In this document: piece by piece, positions 33,301 to 41,900 of the stretch
Layout of the letters: every line of letters begins with the position of its first letter
Position numbering within the stretch: the first letter of the stretch is position 1
From: Acidobacteriaceae bacterium
GTDB lineage: Bacteria > Acidobacteriota > Terriglobia > Terriglobales > Acidobacteriaceae
NCBI GenBank assembly: GCA_030037635.1
Contig: JASHQH010000186.1
Span: 1-50,106, forward strand
DNA: 50,106 nt
Reading direction: 5' to 3'
Position numbers and translations under genes: made by a program
Notes under the pieces: generated by a model
What the model was told of the DNA's origin: nothing
What the model saw: only the letters and a program-made list of their open reading frames with translations
Databases searched by the model: none

Positions 33301-33723
33301 CGCGCACAGCAGCGAGATCCGCGGCGGCTCGGCTGGGCATTGATGCGGCAGCCATGCCGGCGGCGTCTGCCGGTTGCCAAACGACGACACTGCGATCTCC
33401 GCGCCAATGTGCGCCTTTACGCCGGTGCGTTTCGCCGAGGTGTGAAAACGCGCTGCGCCGTATACACCGTTCTTATCGATCAAGGCGATGGCCGGCATCT
33501 CCAGTGCAACGGCCCGCTCAATGAGAGCCTCAGGCTGCGATGCCCCGGCAAGAAAGCTGAAGGCGCTGTTGGCGTGCAGCTCAATGTAACCGTCGTCGGC
33601 AAATGTGGTTGTTCGCCGTCCGATAGAAACGCTCGCTGCTTCTGAAGAACCCGATTGCTCGCTAGCGTCATGGGGATGGCAAGTCGGCGTTCCCGGCGAG
33701 CGCATGTTGGGGACGTCAGTCAT
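30385..33723 (-). CDS. dnaE2: Error-prone DNA polymerase DnaE2 (ImuC)
   Basis: Translesion C-family polymerase of the ImuA-ImuB-DnaE2 mutasome. The N-terminal PHP domain starts YIELHANSAFSFLAGAS. The catalytic palm has GRGSAANSAVCYAL and the metal-binding PDIDLDLPSG, then FERFLSEN and the tandem HhH region. The C-terminal OB fold (IRIAGCVIARQRPGTAKGFVFLSLEDE) is typical of DnaE2; the tau-binding tail of replicative DnaE is absent. 1112 aa is normal. The start is placed at 33723: it overlaps the imuB stop by eight bases, as expected for coupling, though 33705 or 33747 are possible. It is the last gene of the cassette and is probably induced by DNA damage. Confidence 0.95.
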   Translation of the reverse strand: MTDVPNMRSPGTPTCHPHDASEQSGSSEAASVSIGRRTTTFADDGYIELHANSAFSFLAGASQPEALIERAVALEMPAIALIDKNGVYGAARFHTSAKRTGVKAHIGAEIAVSSFGNRQTPPAWLPHQCPAEPPRISLLCASQAGYQNLCQMITRYKMRETTKAEGAATLDDLEEFSPGLICLTGGDEGPMAASLANGGEDEAHRTIERLAAIYGRGNLYIELQRHQEREEECRNQSLLSLASSLGLPVIATNGVRYAVEEDRELLDLFTAIRQHTTLDDAGRMLAVNSMRHLRTARQMDTLFSDIPEAIANTRIVSQRLEFTLSHLGYEFPHYPVPGGETMDSFLAQRVEEGVCKRYGCLAKRHLFDKARAQVVHELALIAKLGFAGYFLIVWDLIRYCQSHGFLVQGRGSAANSAVCYALEITAVDPVGMELLFERFLSENRGEWPDIDLDLPSGDQREQVIQYVYERYGALGAAMTANVITYRGRSAAREVGKALGFEEDQIARLSSLMGHWEWRGPNDTMEEHFAQAGFDQRHPRIARYLDLCLRVKDLPRHLGQHSGGMVICAGMLNRVVPIELASMPGRTVVQWDKEDCADLGLIKVDLLGLGMMAVLKDAIELIPQRYGKQVDLAALPEDPVVYETLRKADTVGMFQVESRAQMASIPHNAPVRFYDLVVQVAIIRPGPIVGKMMHPYMRRRQGKEAITYPHPSLQPVLERTLGVPLFQEQLLRMAMTVASFSGAEAEDLRRAVGMRRSMQRMKDLEGRLRSGMTRNGICSEAQDNIVQAISSFAMYGFPESHAASFALIAYASAYLKVHYLAAFTCGLLNNQPMGFYSPAVLIKDAQRHGLRVRPIDVQRSEWLCTVEPEPDGSFSLRVGMNYAKGLRHSSAEGLLASRAEGAFQSVDDLTLRVPQLNRKELVTLAYIGALNTLGQVEHRRDALWQVERAGRPVGPLLRGWQATPNESRPAMPLKKMTSEERLAADFAGTGLTTGPHPMACHRAALRGEGIFSADDLLRCSNEHFIRIAGCVIARQRPGTAKGFVFLSLEDETGIANVIVTPDLFERERMVITRSRFLLIAGQAQNQEGVIHVKAKRVAALEITAASIRSRDFH

Positions 33724-35212
33724 AAATGGCCTCCAGCCGCCACGCATTGCGCAGCCGGTCGCATGTCAGCACGTAGGCCAGCGAGGCTGAGCCGTTTTCC
33801 ACCGCCAGCACGTCCCACTCCTCGCCATCCCACACCCCAGCCGACCACCAGCAGCCACTCGTTCGCCAGGGACCATAGGCCGCTGTCACTTTAAAGTGGT
33901 GTTCGCCATCGCGAAAAGCCGCCGGGCTCATACCGCGCAGCACCACGCTCACTTGTGCAGGAGGCCGTACGCGCCGCAGTGCCATGTGCACTGCACGGCC
34001 TTCACACAGAGGTGTCTGATCGCCAGCGGAGAGGCTGTCCATGCGGAAGCTATCCGCTTGGTGCGTATCGTCCAGCATCGGCGTGCCCACGCGATCGTCG
34101 CCCACAATCGCCTTCAGTCGCGCCAGCGTAACATCCAGCCGTGATGGTTCCGGTGTCTGCGGTGCAAAAAGCCCAAGTTGCACCTCACGCGTCAGTCCTG
34201 CTTCGGCGGCGAGCGTGAGCGCAGCTACAGCGGCCGGCGGCGGATGCGCGGCAATCTCCAATTGCAGCAGTTTGAGCAGGAATTTGCGGTCCGTTGAAGG
34301 CAGCGCGGGGCGGATCGTGCGCTCATGCCATCCGCCTTGTTCAAGCTTCATGCGTGCAGTAAGCGACGCCAGCGCCAGAGCCCGTGTTGCGGCGCGAGTC
34401 ACCAGGCAATCAATCATCCGGGCGCCGATAAACAGCAGGGCGTCAGCCTGTTCCACCGGCATCTCGAACTCGCAGAACTCCTCCAGCGAGAGCGAAGGTT
34501 CGATCGGCTCAAAGACGTGCGCCGCAGTGCCGCGTGCCAATGCGCTCCATGTGCGGGCTTCATCTCCAAGCCGCGCCACCAGCTCAGCCTCAGGTGCAGC
34601 GGCCAGTTCGCCCAGCGTGCCAATGCCCCACAGGATGAAGGTTTCTGTCTGCTCCTCGGTCAGCTCCAGCGCAGCGATGGGCAATGAAGCCAATGCGCTC
34701 GCTTCCTCACCCTCGGCAATCACGGCAATGCCGCGCTGTGCACCCGCCTTCATCCTGGCCGCGTGGTAGTTCGCGCCCAAAGCAACTGATGCGCGCAGGC
34801 CGGCGGCAGCCAATGCCGAACGCAGCCGCTTTGCCAATCGCTCCGGCGGGCCAAAAAGCCGCTCCATTCCGGCAATATCAAGCATGAAAGCACACGCAGT
34901 TCCCTGGCTCGTTTCTTCAATCCGGGGAGAAAACTGCGCTGCGCACTCCAGTAACACCGACCGGGCAGCGGCTTCGCTCTCCGCCGATCGCTGCAGCAGC
35001 TTCAACCCCTCAATGCTTTCGGCATCCAGCCGTGTGATGCCTAGAACTGCGCCACACCGGCGCGCCTTGCCGTTCAATGCGCACACCATCTCCAATGGCG
35101 CGCGGCCTTCGAGTACGGCCACGGGTTGAGTAGCAAGGTCTGGCCGCAGGCGCAGCAGAGCTTGGGCGGGAAACTCAGCGGCGTGAACGCACGCATACAG
35201 TTCGCGGCTCAT
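33716..35212 (-). CDS. imuB: ImuB, inactive Y-family polymerase-like scaffold
   Basis: Y-family-like protein of 498 aa that links DnaE2 to the sliding clamp. The N-terminus reads RELYACVHAAEFPAQALLRLRPDL followed by PVAVLEG. The catalytic Asp of the usual DxDAFFA motif is replaced (ACVHAAEF), in line with ImuB being catalytically dead. Helix-hairpin-helix and little-finger regions follow (LFGPPERLAKRLRSAL, LWGIGTLGELAAAPEAELVARLG). The start at 35212 overlaps the imuA stop by four bases (ATGA); a longer frame to 35476 runs within imuA and is rejected. The C-terminus (GPWRTSGCWW, then WDVLAV) is typical of the family. Confidence 0.92.
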   Translation of the reverse strand: MSRELYACVHAAEFPAQALLRLRPDLATQPVAVLEGRAPLEMVCALNGKARRCGAVLGITRLDAESIEGLKLLQRSAESEAAARSVLLECAAQFSPRIEETSQGTACAFMLDIAGMERLFGPPERLAKRLRSALAAAGLRASVALGANYHAARMKAGAQRGIAVIAEGEEASALASLPIAALELTEEQTETFILWGIGTLGELAAAPEAELVARLGDEARTWSALARGTAAHVFEPIEPSLSLEEFCEFEMPVEQADALLFIGARMIDCLVTRAATRALALASLTARMKLEQGGWHERTIRPALPSTDRKFLLKLLQLEIAAHPPPAAVAALTLAAEAGLTREVQLGLFAPQTPEPSRLDVTLARLKAIVGDDRVGTPMLDDTHQADSFRMDSLSAGDQTPLCEGRAVHMALRRVRPPAQVSVVLRGMSPAAFRDGEHHFKVTAAYGPWRTSGCWWSAGVWDGEEWDVLAVENGSASLAYVLTCDRLRNAWRLEAIYD

Positions 35213-35982
35213 GCTCGTTTCTCTGCTTCCCAGGTGGCATACGCCTGCCATGTTGAAACCGGTGGCTTTCGCATCGGCATCACGTTCGCCGCCCAGCGCT
35301 CCCGTCGACACTCGACTGCATAGGCAAAGCCTCGCAGCGCTGTCTCGCCGGCGATCTTCGCCTGCTCGCGCCGGCACTCTAGCACCAGGGCCGCGCTCGA
35401 CTGTGCGTAAGCCGCCTTGCCCAACACCACCAGGCTGCAGCGCGTCTGATCGGCTGCCTGTCGAAAGCGAAACCACGTGGCAGCCGGAATGCGGCTGCCG
35501 TGCTCACGAGCTGTCCCACCCAGATCGAGCACAATGGCCGCGAAGCCGCCGGCCTGCAGCAGCAGATCGGTTGCGCGCAGGGCCTGATCCAGCCTGGTCC
35601 AGGGCTTAGCTTTCGACCCGGCTTTCCTGGTCACGCTCCTGTCGCGGCATCGCACCCATAGCAGTTGCCGTAAAGTCACGCCATTGGCCGCGGCCGACTC
35701 CGGATCGAAGGAATCGCTCACATCAACCCACGCGCAAATCCTCCCCTCGGCTGTGCGCCGAGCAAGAAAAGCCAGCGCCAGGCTGGTTCGGCCCGAAGAC
35801 TCCGCTCCGGTCACTTCGCTGATCGCTCCCACCGGCATCCCACCTTCCAGCAGCTCGTCCACGGCAGCAATTCCTGTCGCCTCAACCTCCCTGAACCTGC
35901 GGGGCATGGGCGTAAGCGCCGAGGGGAAACGGTGGGCCAGAGAGCGCTCAATTTCCAGTCGAAGTGCGGCAGCTGAAGGCAT
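35209..35982 (-). CDS. imuA: ImuA, RecA-like component of the mutasome
   Basis: RecA/SulA-like protein of 257 aa, first gene of the imuA-imuB-dnaE2 operon. ATG at 35982. The RecA-fold core shows ISEVTGAESSGRTSLALAFLA: the P-loop lysine of RecA (GPESSGKT) is Arg here, so ATP hydrolysis is doubtful. Further blocks: ICAWVDVSDSFDPESAAANGV and a Walker B-like IVLDLGG. It probably acts structurally in the mutasome, with ImuB and DnaE2. The operator-like inverted repeat at 35989-36010 lies just upstream, and the SRAP gene is divergent. Confidence 0.88.
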   Translation of the reverse strand: MPSAAALRLEIERSLAHRFPSALTPMPRRFREVEATGIAAVDELLEGGMPVGAISEVTGAESSGRTSLALAFLARRTAEGRICAWVDVSDSFDPESAAANGVTLRQLLWVRCRDRSVTRKAGSKAKPWTRLDQALRATDLLLQAGGFAAIVLDLGGTAREHGSRIPAATWFRFRQAADQTRCSLVVLGKAAYAQSSAALVLECRREQAKIAGETALRGFAYAVECRRERWAANVMPMRKPPVSTWQAYATWEAEKRA

Positions 35983-35988
35983 AATAAT

Positions 35989-36010
35989 GAAAACTCAAAT
36001 TTTCGTTTTC
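35989..36010. promoter_or_regulatory. Inverted repeat GAAAAC-N10-GTTTTC upstream of imuA, candidate SOS operator
   Basis: It stands seven bases before the imuA ATG, in the 116-bp gap shared with the divergent SRAP gene. A perfect TTGACA on the minus strand (36047-36052) could be the imuA -35, with a poor -10. I do not know the LexA box of this lineage, so naming it a LexA site is a guess from context. Confidence 0.4.
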
Positions 36011-36098
36011 CATTCGCTTTTTCAGCTTCGCGCCGATCGGTCCTTTTGTCAAAGGTTTCTCTGTATATTCAGGCCTGTGATTGGCTATTCTGGGAACT

Positions 36099-36812
36099 AT
36101 GTGCGGCAGGTTTGCCAGAAAATCAACGCAAACCATTCTGGAAGAATGGTTTGACATCAACCTTGAAGACATGCCCTGGTTTGCGCCCAGCTACAACATC
36201 GCGCCCCAGAGCACCCAGCCCGTGGTGCGTATGGGCTGCGATTCCGGGCAACGCGAAATGGCCCTCCTTCGCTGGGGGCTGGTGCCATACTGGGCAAAAG
36301 ACGCCAAAATCGGCTACTCCACCATCAATGCCCGCGCCGAAGAGGTAGCCTTAAAGCCCGCCTACCGCGAGGCCCTCAAACAGCGCCGTTGCCTTGTTCC
36401 CGCCGACGCGTTCTACGAGTGGAAGCGCCTGGACGAAAAAACCAAGCATGCCTTTGCCTTCGCGCTCGCATCAGGAGAGCCCTACGCTTTCGCCGGCCTA
36501 TGGGAGAGCTGGCGCCCCAAAGATCCTGCCGGTACCCCGCCGCTCGAAACCTTTACCATCCTTACCACCGATCCCAACGAGCTGATGGAGCCGGTACACA
36601 ACCGCATGCCGGTGATCCTCTCGCCCAAAGACTACGATCGCTGGCTCGATCCTGGCGATCCTGCGCGTCCTCCTGTCGATCTTTTTCGACCCTACCCGGC
36701 AGAGCGCATGAAGGCGTGGCCCGTCAGCGACCGCGTGGGCAATGTGCGGAACGATGACCCCGAATTACTGGCGCCGTCGAATCAGCCGCTCATCCAGCAG
36801 AACCTGTTCTGA
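36099..36812 (+). CDS. SRAP-family abasic-site protein (HMCES/YedK)
   Basis: Forms a covalent thiazolidine crosslink with abasic sites in single-stranded DNA to shield them. Start ATG at 36099 is fixed by function: the catalytic Cys must be residue 2 (MCGRFAR) and is exposed after Met removal, so the longer frame from 36081 is wrong. Other active-site residues are visible: Asn77 (STINARAE), Glu107 (AFYEWKR) and the His in EPVHNRMPVIL. 237 aa, normal length. It is divergent from imuABC across 116 bp, which suggests shared damage-inducible control. Confidence 0.95.
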   Translation: MCGRFARKSTQTILEEWFDINLEDMPWFAPSYNIAPQSTQPVVRMGCDSGQREMALLRWGLVPYWAKDAKIGYSTINARAEEVALKPAYREALKQRRCLVPADAFYEWKRLDEKTKHAFAFALASGEPYAFAGLWESWRPKDPAGTPPLETFTILTTDPNELMEPVHNRMPVILSPKDYDRWLDPGDPARPPVDLFRPYPAERMKAWPVSDRVGNVRNDDPELLAPSNQPLIQQNLF

Positions 36813-36833
36813 TCGTGTGTCCTTTGATGCTGG

Positions 36834-38048
36834 CTACATGGCGCTGCCGAGATACCGCATGATGCCGGCCGGCGGCCGCCCCTCCCTCAACTCGGCGGCC
36901 ATGAACCGCATGTAGGGATCAATGTGATGGAAAAAGTGCTTATATCCCGCGCAAAGGTAGTTCAATCCGGGCTCATCGTCGGGCGTAGTCACAAACCGGT
37001 GCTTCGGGCACTCTCCGTTGCAGGCAAAGCGGACTTCGCACTGGAGGCACATGCGCGGCAACGAATCCCGCTTCGCTTGGCCAAAAGCCTTTTGTTGTGG
37101 CGATGCAACGAGCTCTGCGATCCCGCTCTCCATGATGTTGCCGAGTCCATTCTCGGGATACACGTAGTGATCGCACGAGAAAAGGTCGCCGTTGTGCTCC
37201 AGCGCGAGTGCCGAGCCGCAGGTTTCGCGGAAGACACAAAGGCTCGCTTGCATTCCCATCCATCTCTCCAGCGCCACGTCGAAGATCTGAACAAACACGC
37301 GGCCCACATCCTGATTGACCCATTCGTCGAAGATGCCCGTCAGGAAACGTCCATACGCCTCGGGTTCGACCGACCAGTCGGTCACTTCCGCTGCCTGACG
37401 CGATGACGGCTGAATCAAAACCAGTCCATCGGAGCCCGGCGCCGCGGCCTTGCGCTCCACGACGGGTATGAACTGCATGAAACCGCTGCCGATCTCCTTC
37501 AGGAAACGGTAAACCTCGAGTGGATGGGCGGAGTTGCGCCGGTGCACCACGGTCAGCGTGTTGAACTCGACCCTGTGTTCCTTGAGCTTCGTAATGCCGT
37601 GCATCACGCGGTCGAATGTGGGCGCCCTGCCCTTGTCCACGCGGTAGCTATCATGCAGCTCCCGCGGCCCGTCGATGGAGATGCCCACGAGAAAGTTGTG
37701 CGCGGCGAGAAACTCGCCCCATTCGTCGTCGATCAGCGTACCGTTGGTCTGCAGCGCGTTGTGAATGGTTTTTCCGCTGGCGTACCGCTGCTGCAACTCC
37801 ACGGCCTCGCGGAAAAACGCCACGGGCAGGAGCGTTGGCTCGCCGCCTTGCCATGCGAAGTGCACTTCATGGCCGGGTTGGGCGGCAATGTACCCGCTGA
37901 TGTAGCGTTCGAGCACATCGTGCGGCATCTGCCATTGCTTGGTGCCCGGATAAAGGTTCTCCTTCTCGAGGTAGAAGCAGTAGGAGCAATCGAGATTACA
38001 CAATGGCCCAGCGGGCTTGCTCATTATGTGGAATGGGGAATCCGGCAT
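36834..38048 (-). CDS. Anaerobic sulfatase-maturating enzyme-type radical SAM protein (anSME)
   Basis: Radical SAM/SPASM protein of 404 aa. The SAM cluster motif CxxxCxxC is at Cys17, Cys21 and Cys24 (LCNLDCSYC). It has WQGGEPTLL, QTNGTLID and GISIDGP, and the C-terminal SPASM cysteines (CVFRETCGSALALEHNGD, CDHYVYP, MCLQCEVRFACNGECPKHR). Family members convert an active-site Cys or Ser of sulfatases into formylglycine. No sulfatase gene is in the window, so its substrate lies elsewhere or is different. It stands 40 bp downstream of a GntR regulator on the same strand and may be controlled by it. An in-frame ATG at 38024 is an alternative start. Confidence 0.88.
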   Translation of the reverse strand: MPDSPFHIMSKPAGPLCNLDCSYCFYLEKENLYPGTKQWQMPHDVLERYISGYIAAQPGHEVHFAWQGGEPTLLPVAFFREAVELQQRYASGKTIHNALQTNGTLIDDEWGEFLAAHNFLVGISIDGPRELHDSYRVDKGRAPTFDRVMHGITKLKEHRVEFNTLTVVHRRNSAHPLEVYRFLKEIGSGFMQFIPVVERKAAAPGSDGLVLIQPSSRQAAEVTDWSVEPEAYGRFLTGIFDEWVNQDVGRVFVQIFDVALERWMGMQASLCVFRETCGSALALEHNGDLFSCDHYVYPENGLGNIMESGIAELVASPQQKAFGQAKRDSLPRMCLQCEVRFACNGECPKHRFVTTPDDEPGLNYLCAGYKHFFHHIDPYMRFMAAELREGRPPAGIMRYLGSAM

Positions 38049-38088
38049 GGGCTCGGCGCTGCTGTCTATGATAGATCTTCTGGTCTTT

Positions 38089-38769
38089 TCAGTCTTTCAC
38101 CCACTTGGGCGTGAATTCGTTTCTCGCCGCCATCAGCTCGATCATCTTTCTGGCTTCGGCCACGTGGTGGCGCATCAGTCTCTCCGCGTCCTCGGGAAGG
38201 TTATTGCCAATGGCTACTACGATCTGCAGATGCTCTTCATGAACAACGCGCGGATCGCGAGACGCTCTCACGGCCATGCTCAGGACACGGTACCCCTCTG
38301 CCAGCCGCAGCAGAACCTTGTTGCGCGAAAGGTTCATAATCTTGAGGTGAAATGCCCGATCACTGGCCCCCATTTCCTCTTCATTCTTTTCCTGCGAGAG
38401 CTCCCAAATGTGGTCCGCCATCTTGCGCAGTAGGGCCACGTCGGCTCGCGAACTGTACTCGCACGCCAGGCGCGCCGCCAGGCCCTCAAGAACTTCGCGT
38501 ACCTGGTAGGCCTCGATCAAGTGTGTAGCATCGAGCTTGCCCACGAAAACGCCGAGCCGGTCAATTGATTCCACAAGCCCCAGCCATTGCAGCTCGAGCA
38601 GAGATTCTCGTACTGTGCCTTGGGCCACGCCGAGTTGCTTGGCCAGGCTCTGTTGCGTGAGCCGCTCTCCGGGCTGGCTCTCGCCCGACAGAATCCGGCG
38701 CTGTATTTCTTCGCGAACCTGATGCCTGCCAACAGGATTTTGAACTGGCATGTCGAGCGCGTCCTCCAT
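38089..38769 (-). CDS. GntR-family transcriptional regulator (FadR/FCD subfamily)
   Basis: DNA-binding regulator of 226 aa. Winged helix at about 15-80 (VREEIQRRILSGESQPGERL, then LAKQLGVAQGTVRESLLEL). The C-terminal all-helical FCD domain contains the metal-binding Asp/His positions typical of the group (SDRAFHLKIM, EEHLQIVVAI, RHHVAEARKMI). Ligands of this subfamily are mostly small organic or sugar acids, in keeping with nearby sugar genes. Start at 38769. A 15-bp palindrome (38830-38844) about 60 bp upstream is a candidate site for self-control. The anSME gene follows. Confidence 0.9.
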   Translation of the reverse strand: MEDALDMPVQNPVGRHQVREEIQRRILSGESQPGERLTQQSLAKQLGVAQGTVRESLLELQWLGLVESIDRLGVFVGKLDATHLIEAYQVREVLEGLAARLACEYSSRADVALLRKMADHIWELSQEKNEEEMGASDRAFHLKIMNLSRNKVLLRLAEGYRVLSMAVRASRDPRVVHEEHLQIVVAIGNNLPEDAERLMRHHVAEARKMIELMAARNEFTPKWVKD

Positions 38770-38829
38770 CTTGCACCCCGAGGTCGGAACGGCTGAGGGG
38801 GCCCTTCAGGCGCGGCGCCTAAAGCAATG

Positions 38830-38844
38830 ACGATCGATGATCGT
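38830..38844. promoter_or_regulatory. Palindrome ACGATC-GAT-GATCGT, candidate GntR operator
   Basis: Six-base arms with a three-base centre, about 60 bp upstream of the GntR start. Size and place suit a dimeric regulator's operator; identity is inferred from position only. Confidence 0.45.
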
Positions 38845-38886
38845 TGATTCCGTGTTGAGCTCCAATTGTACCCGGCCCTTCCCAGG

Positions 38887-38912
38887 CCTCCGCCAATCTG
38901 CCGTGGCGGAGG
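38887..38912. terminator. Stem-loop downstream of TonB-dependent receptor gene
   Basis: Nine-base-pair perfect stem CCTCCGCCA / TGGCGGAGG with an eight-base loop, 41 bp after the receptor stop codon (minus strand). It has no T-run, so it is a weak terminator candidate or a stabilising stem. Confidence 0.45.
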
Positions 38913-38952
38913 AACCTGAGAGTCGCGGGGCAGGGAAGTCAGCTAAGCCAGC

Positions 38953-41900
38953 CTAGAAGATAACCTTCGCCACAAACTGCCAGATGCGCTGCGTGCCCAC
39001 CAGCGAAGGTGTATTCACGCTTCCCGTGCTGCTGCTGGTTGCGGTGATCTGGCCGAAGGTTGCCGCCGATGAAACGGTGCTTCCCGGGTTGGCGAGGTTG
39101 GTGTGGTTCCAGGCATTAAAGGCTTCGGCCTGGAATTGGCCGTGGATGCGGTGATCGCTCAGGATGTCCTTGAAGAGCGAAATGTCGGTGTCCTCAAACG
39201 CAGGTCCGCGCAGCGAGTTGCGCGGCACATCGCCAAATGACTGTGCGTAGCCGTTCGCAGCCGAAGGCTTCGGGTTTTCCGCGAAGGCTGCAGGGTTAAA
39301 CCACTCCGCAATTTTGGAAACGCCGGCAGGACGGGCAATGCTCACGCCCGGGTTGTAGACCGCCAGGTCATTGTCGATGCCGGATTCCGAGTTGTCCACG
39401 CCGCTCAGGACGGTGATGGGCAAGCCGCTTTGCGAAGTAACGATGGCGTTCGCCTGCCATCCATTGAGAAACTGACTCGCGAAGCTATTGCCGCGGAACG
39501 TGGGAAACGGATAGTTGACCGAGCCGGTGACGCGTAGCGCCTGGTCAAAGTCGGCAACGCCTTTATAAGAATCGAAATTGTACGGATTCGATGGGCCGTC
39601 CTGTCCTTCGGTTCCCGACGAGCCGATATCGATGGTCTTCATCCATACGATATTGGAGAGTAACGTGAGGCTGTGCGCGCGCCGGGTCACGTTCATTTCC
39701 AGCGCGTTTGTTTTCTCCCAATCGTAAGCATCCATTAACTCCACAGCGCCCAGGCCTGGATAGGTGCGGGTGGTTTCGAAACCCGACGCCGGTGGCGGCG
39801 TGAACACGAATGGATTGAACTGCCGCGACGCCATGACGTGCTCGGCGCGATTGCCTACGTAGCCCACGTTGAAGGCGAAGCCCTGGCCCAGATCCTGCTC
39901 GATGGTGAAGTTGTAGGCCTGCGTGTATTCCACGTGAGAGAAAGGATTTAGCACGCCGCCAGAGAGCGGCAGGAGGAAGGTGTAGCTCTTGAACTGCGAG
40001 GGGGAGATGTGGTCGCGTGGGAACGGATCCATGTCGGCGCCGGGGGTTGGGTAGTTGAGGAAGGGTTGGTCCCACGGCACATTGAAGCTGCTCCCAGAAA
40101 GTTCGAGGTAGAGGTCGACGGGCTGCATGGCGTCGGTTCTTTGATAAAGCAAACCCTCGGGGAATCCATAGAAGATTCCGTAGCCGCCGCGCGCCACCGT
40201 CTTGCCGTTGCCAAACAAGTTGTAGGCAAAGCCCAAACGCGGCGCCAGGTCTTTCCAATTATCCTGGAGCACCGAGTCTTCCAAGCCGGGATCGCCAACA
40301 AACCACATGCCCTTGGGTGCGTCCGGGGCCACCGTCGATTGGAAGCTGGGATTGTTCAGGTCAAAGCCCACCAGGGTCCCGTTATCGTCAATCGGAGGCA
40401 CCCACGGATCCCAGCGCAAGCCGAGATTGAGGGTCAGCTTCGGCGTTGTCTTCCAGTCGTCCTGCAGGTACAGAGCGGGCATAATTCGGCGCAAATACGC
40501 CTTGCGCCCGTTGTCCATGTAGTAGTCTTGCTCGTAGCCGGTGTAGAAATCGGCAATCGCATTGCCGCTCTTGGTGAATCCGGCCGGCAGCGACTCACCG
40601 GTAGGGACTTCCGTTCGTACTCCGTTGAAGCCGGGCGTGGTACTGTCGCCGGGCGTGTAAGAGTAGTCGTCCATGTCGATGCGGTCGCGCTCGAGGTCAA
40701 AGCCCATGCTGAGTGTATGCGTGTGCAGCAGCTTGACCGCTTGCGCGTGAAAATCGAACGTGGTTGAGTCTTGCGTGAGCGCGCCGCCAGAGAATGCTTC
40801 CACGTACCCGGAGATTTCGGCGCGCACGCCGGGAAATGGAACCAAGCTCTCATTCGGACTGCCGTAGGGAGCGATCTGCCCGAGGTCCTGCAGCGTCTTC
40901 AGGCCCGGCGCTTCAGGGATCTGCGTACGCGCGCCGCGGTAGAAGCCGAAATATACGGCGCCTGTGAGTGTGTTCGAGAAAACATGGGCATCGCTCAGGG
41001 TGACAGATTGGTTGCGGAAGAGATTTTCGGCGTAAAAGCCCAGAGGCGCGGTGAACGGCCGCTGAAAATTGTCCTGGTTGTAGAAGTACCGCCCGCTGAC
41101 ATGGTCCTTTGTGCGTAAAGCGTCGTCAAGACGGGTCAGATATTGCGTGCTATCGATATTGTTGTTGGTAGTCGAAGAGAACGATTCGTACGTTCCGTTA
41201 GTCGCCATGGTAGCCGTCGGCGATGATTCCTCAGAGGCAAGGTACTGCTTGTTCACCGCAGCCGAGAGTGGGTCAATGTTGATAGCCGCTCCTGGCGCGA
41301 CGGTCGGGTCACTGGGATCCACATCATCGGTGATGGTGCCGCTGCAACTGGGTGCGGTCCCTGTCTGACCGAAGCCGCAGCCCGTGGCCGGGTTGTAGAG
41401 TGCGACACCAAGGGGCACAAATGCCGAAAAGTTGCCCGAAAGCTCTGCAGCTGTAGGGTATTCGACGGTGATCGGAGTCGGTGCTGAGCGCTGCTGTAAA
41501 TCCTCCGACGAGAAAAAGAAGAACGCCTTCTTGCTCTTGAAGATGGGCCCGCCGACCGTGCCGCCGAATTGATTCAGCTTGAAGGGCGGATTCGGTTTGC
41601 TTGCCGGCCAGAAGTAGTTGCGCGCGTCGAGCACGGTGTTACGGAAATACTCCCATGCGGAGCCGTGGAGTTGCTCGGTCCCCGAGCGCGTGGAGAGCTG
41701 TACCAGCGCGCCGGCGCCGGCATGATCGGCGCTGTAGTTCGAGGCCTGAATGGTGAACTCCTGCAAGGCATCGGGGTTGGGCATGGTCGGCACCGAATCG
41801 AAGAAGCGATTGTTGTAAACGGTGCCGTCCAAGGTGTAGGTGTTTTCGGTTGCGCGCAAGCCGTTCACCGAAAGCCCGGTGTTGTCCTCTTGCCCGCTCT

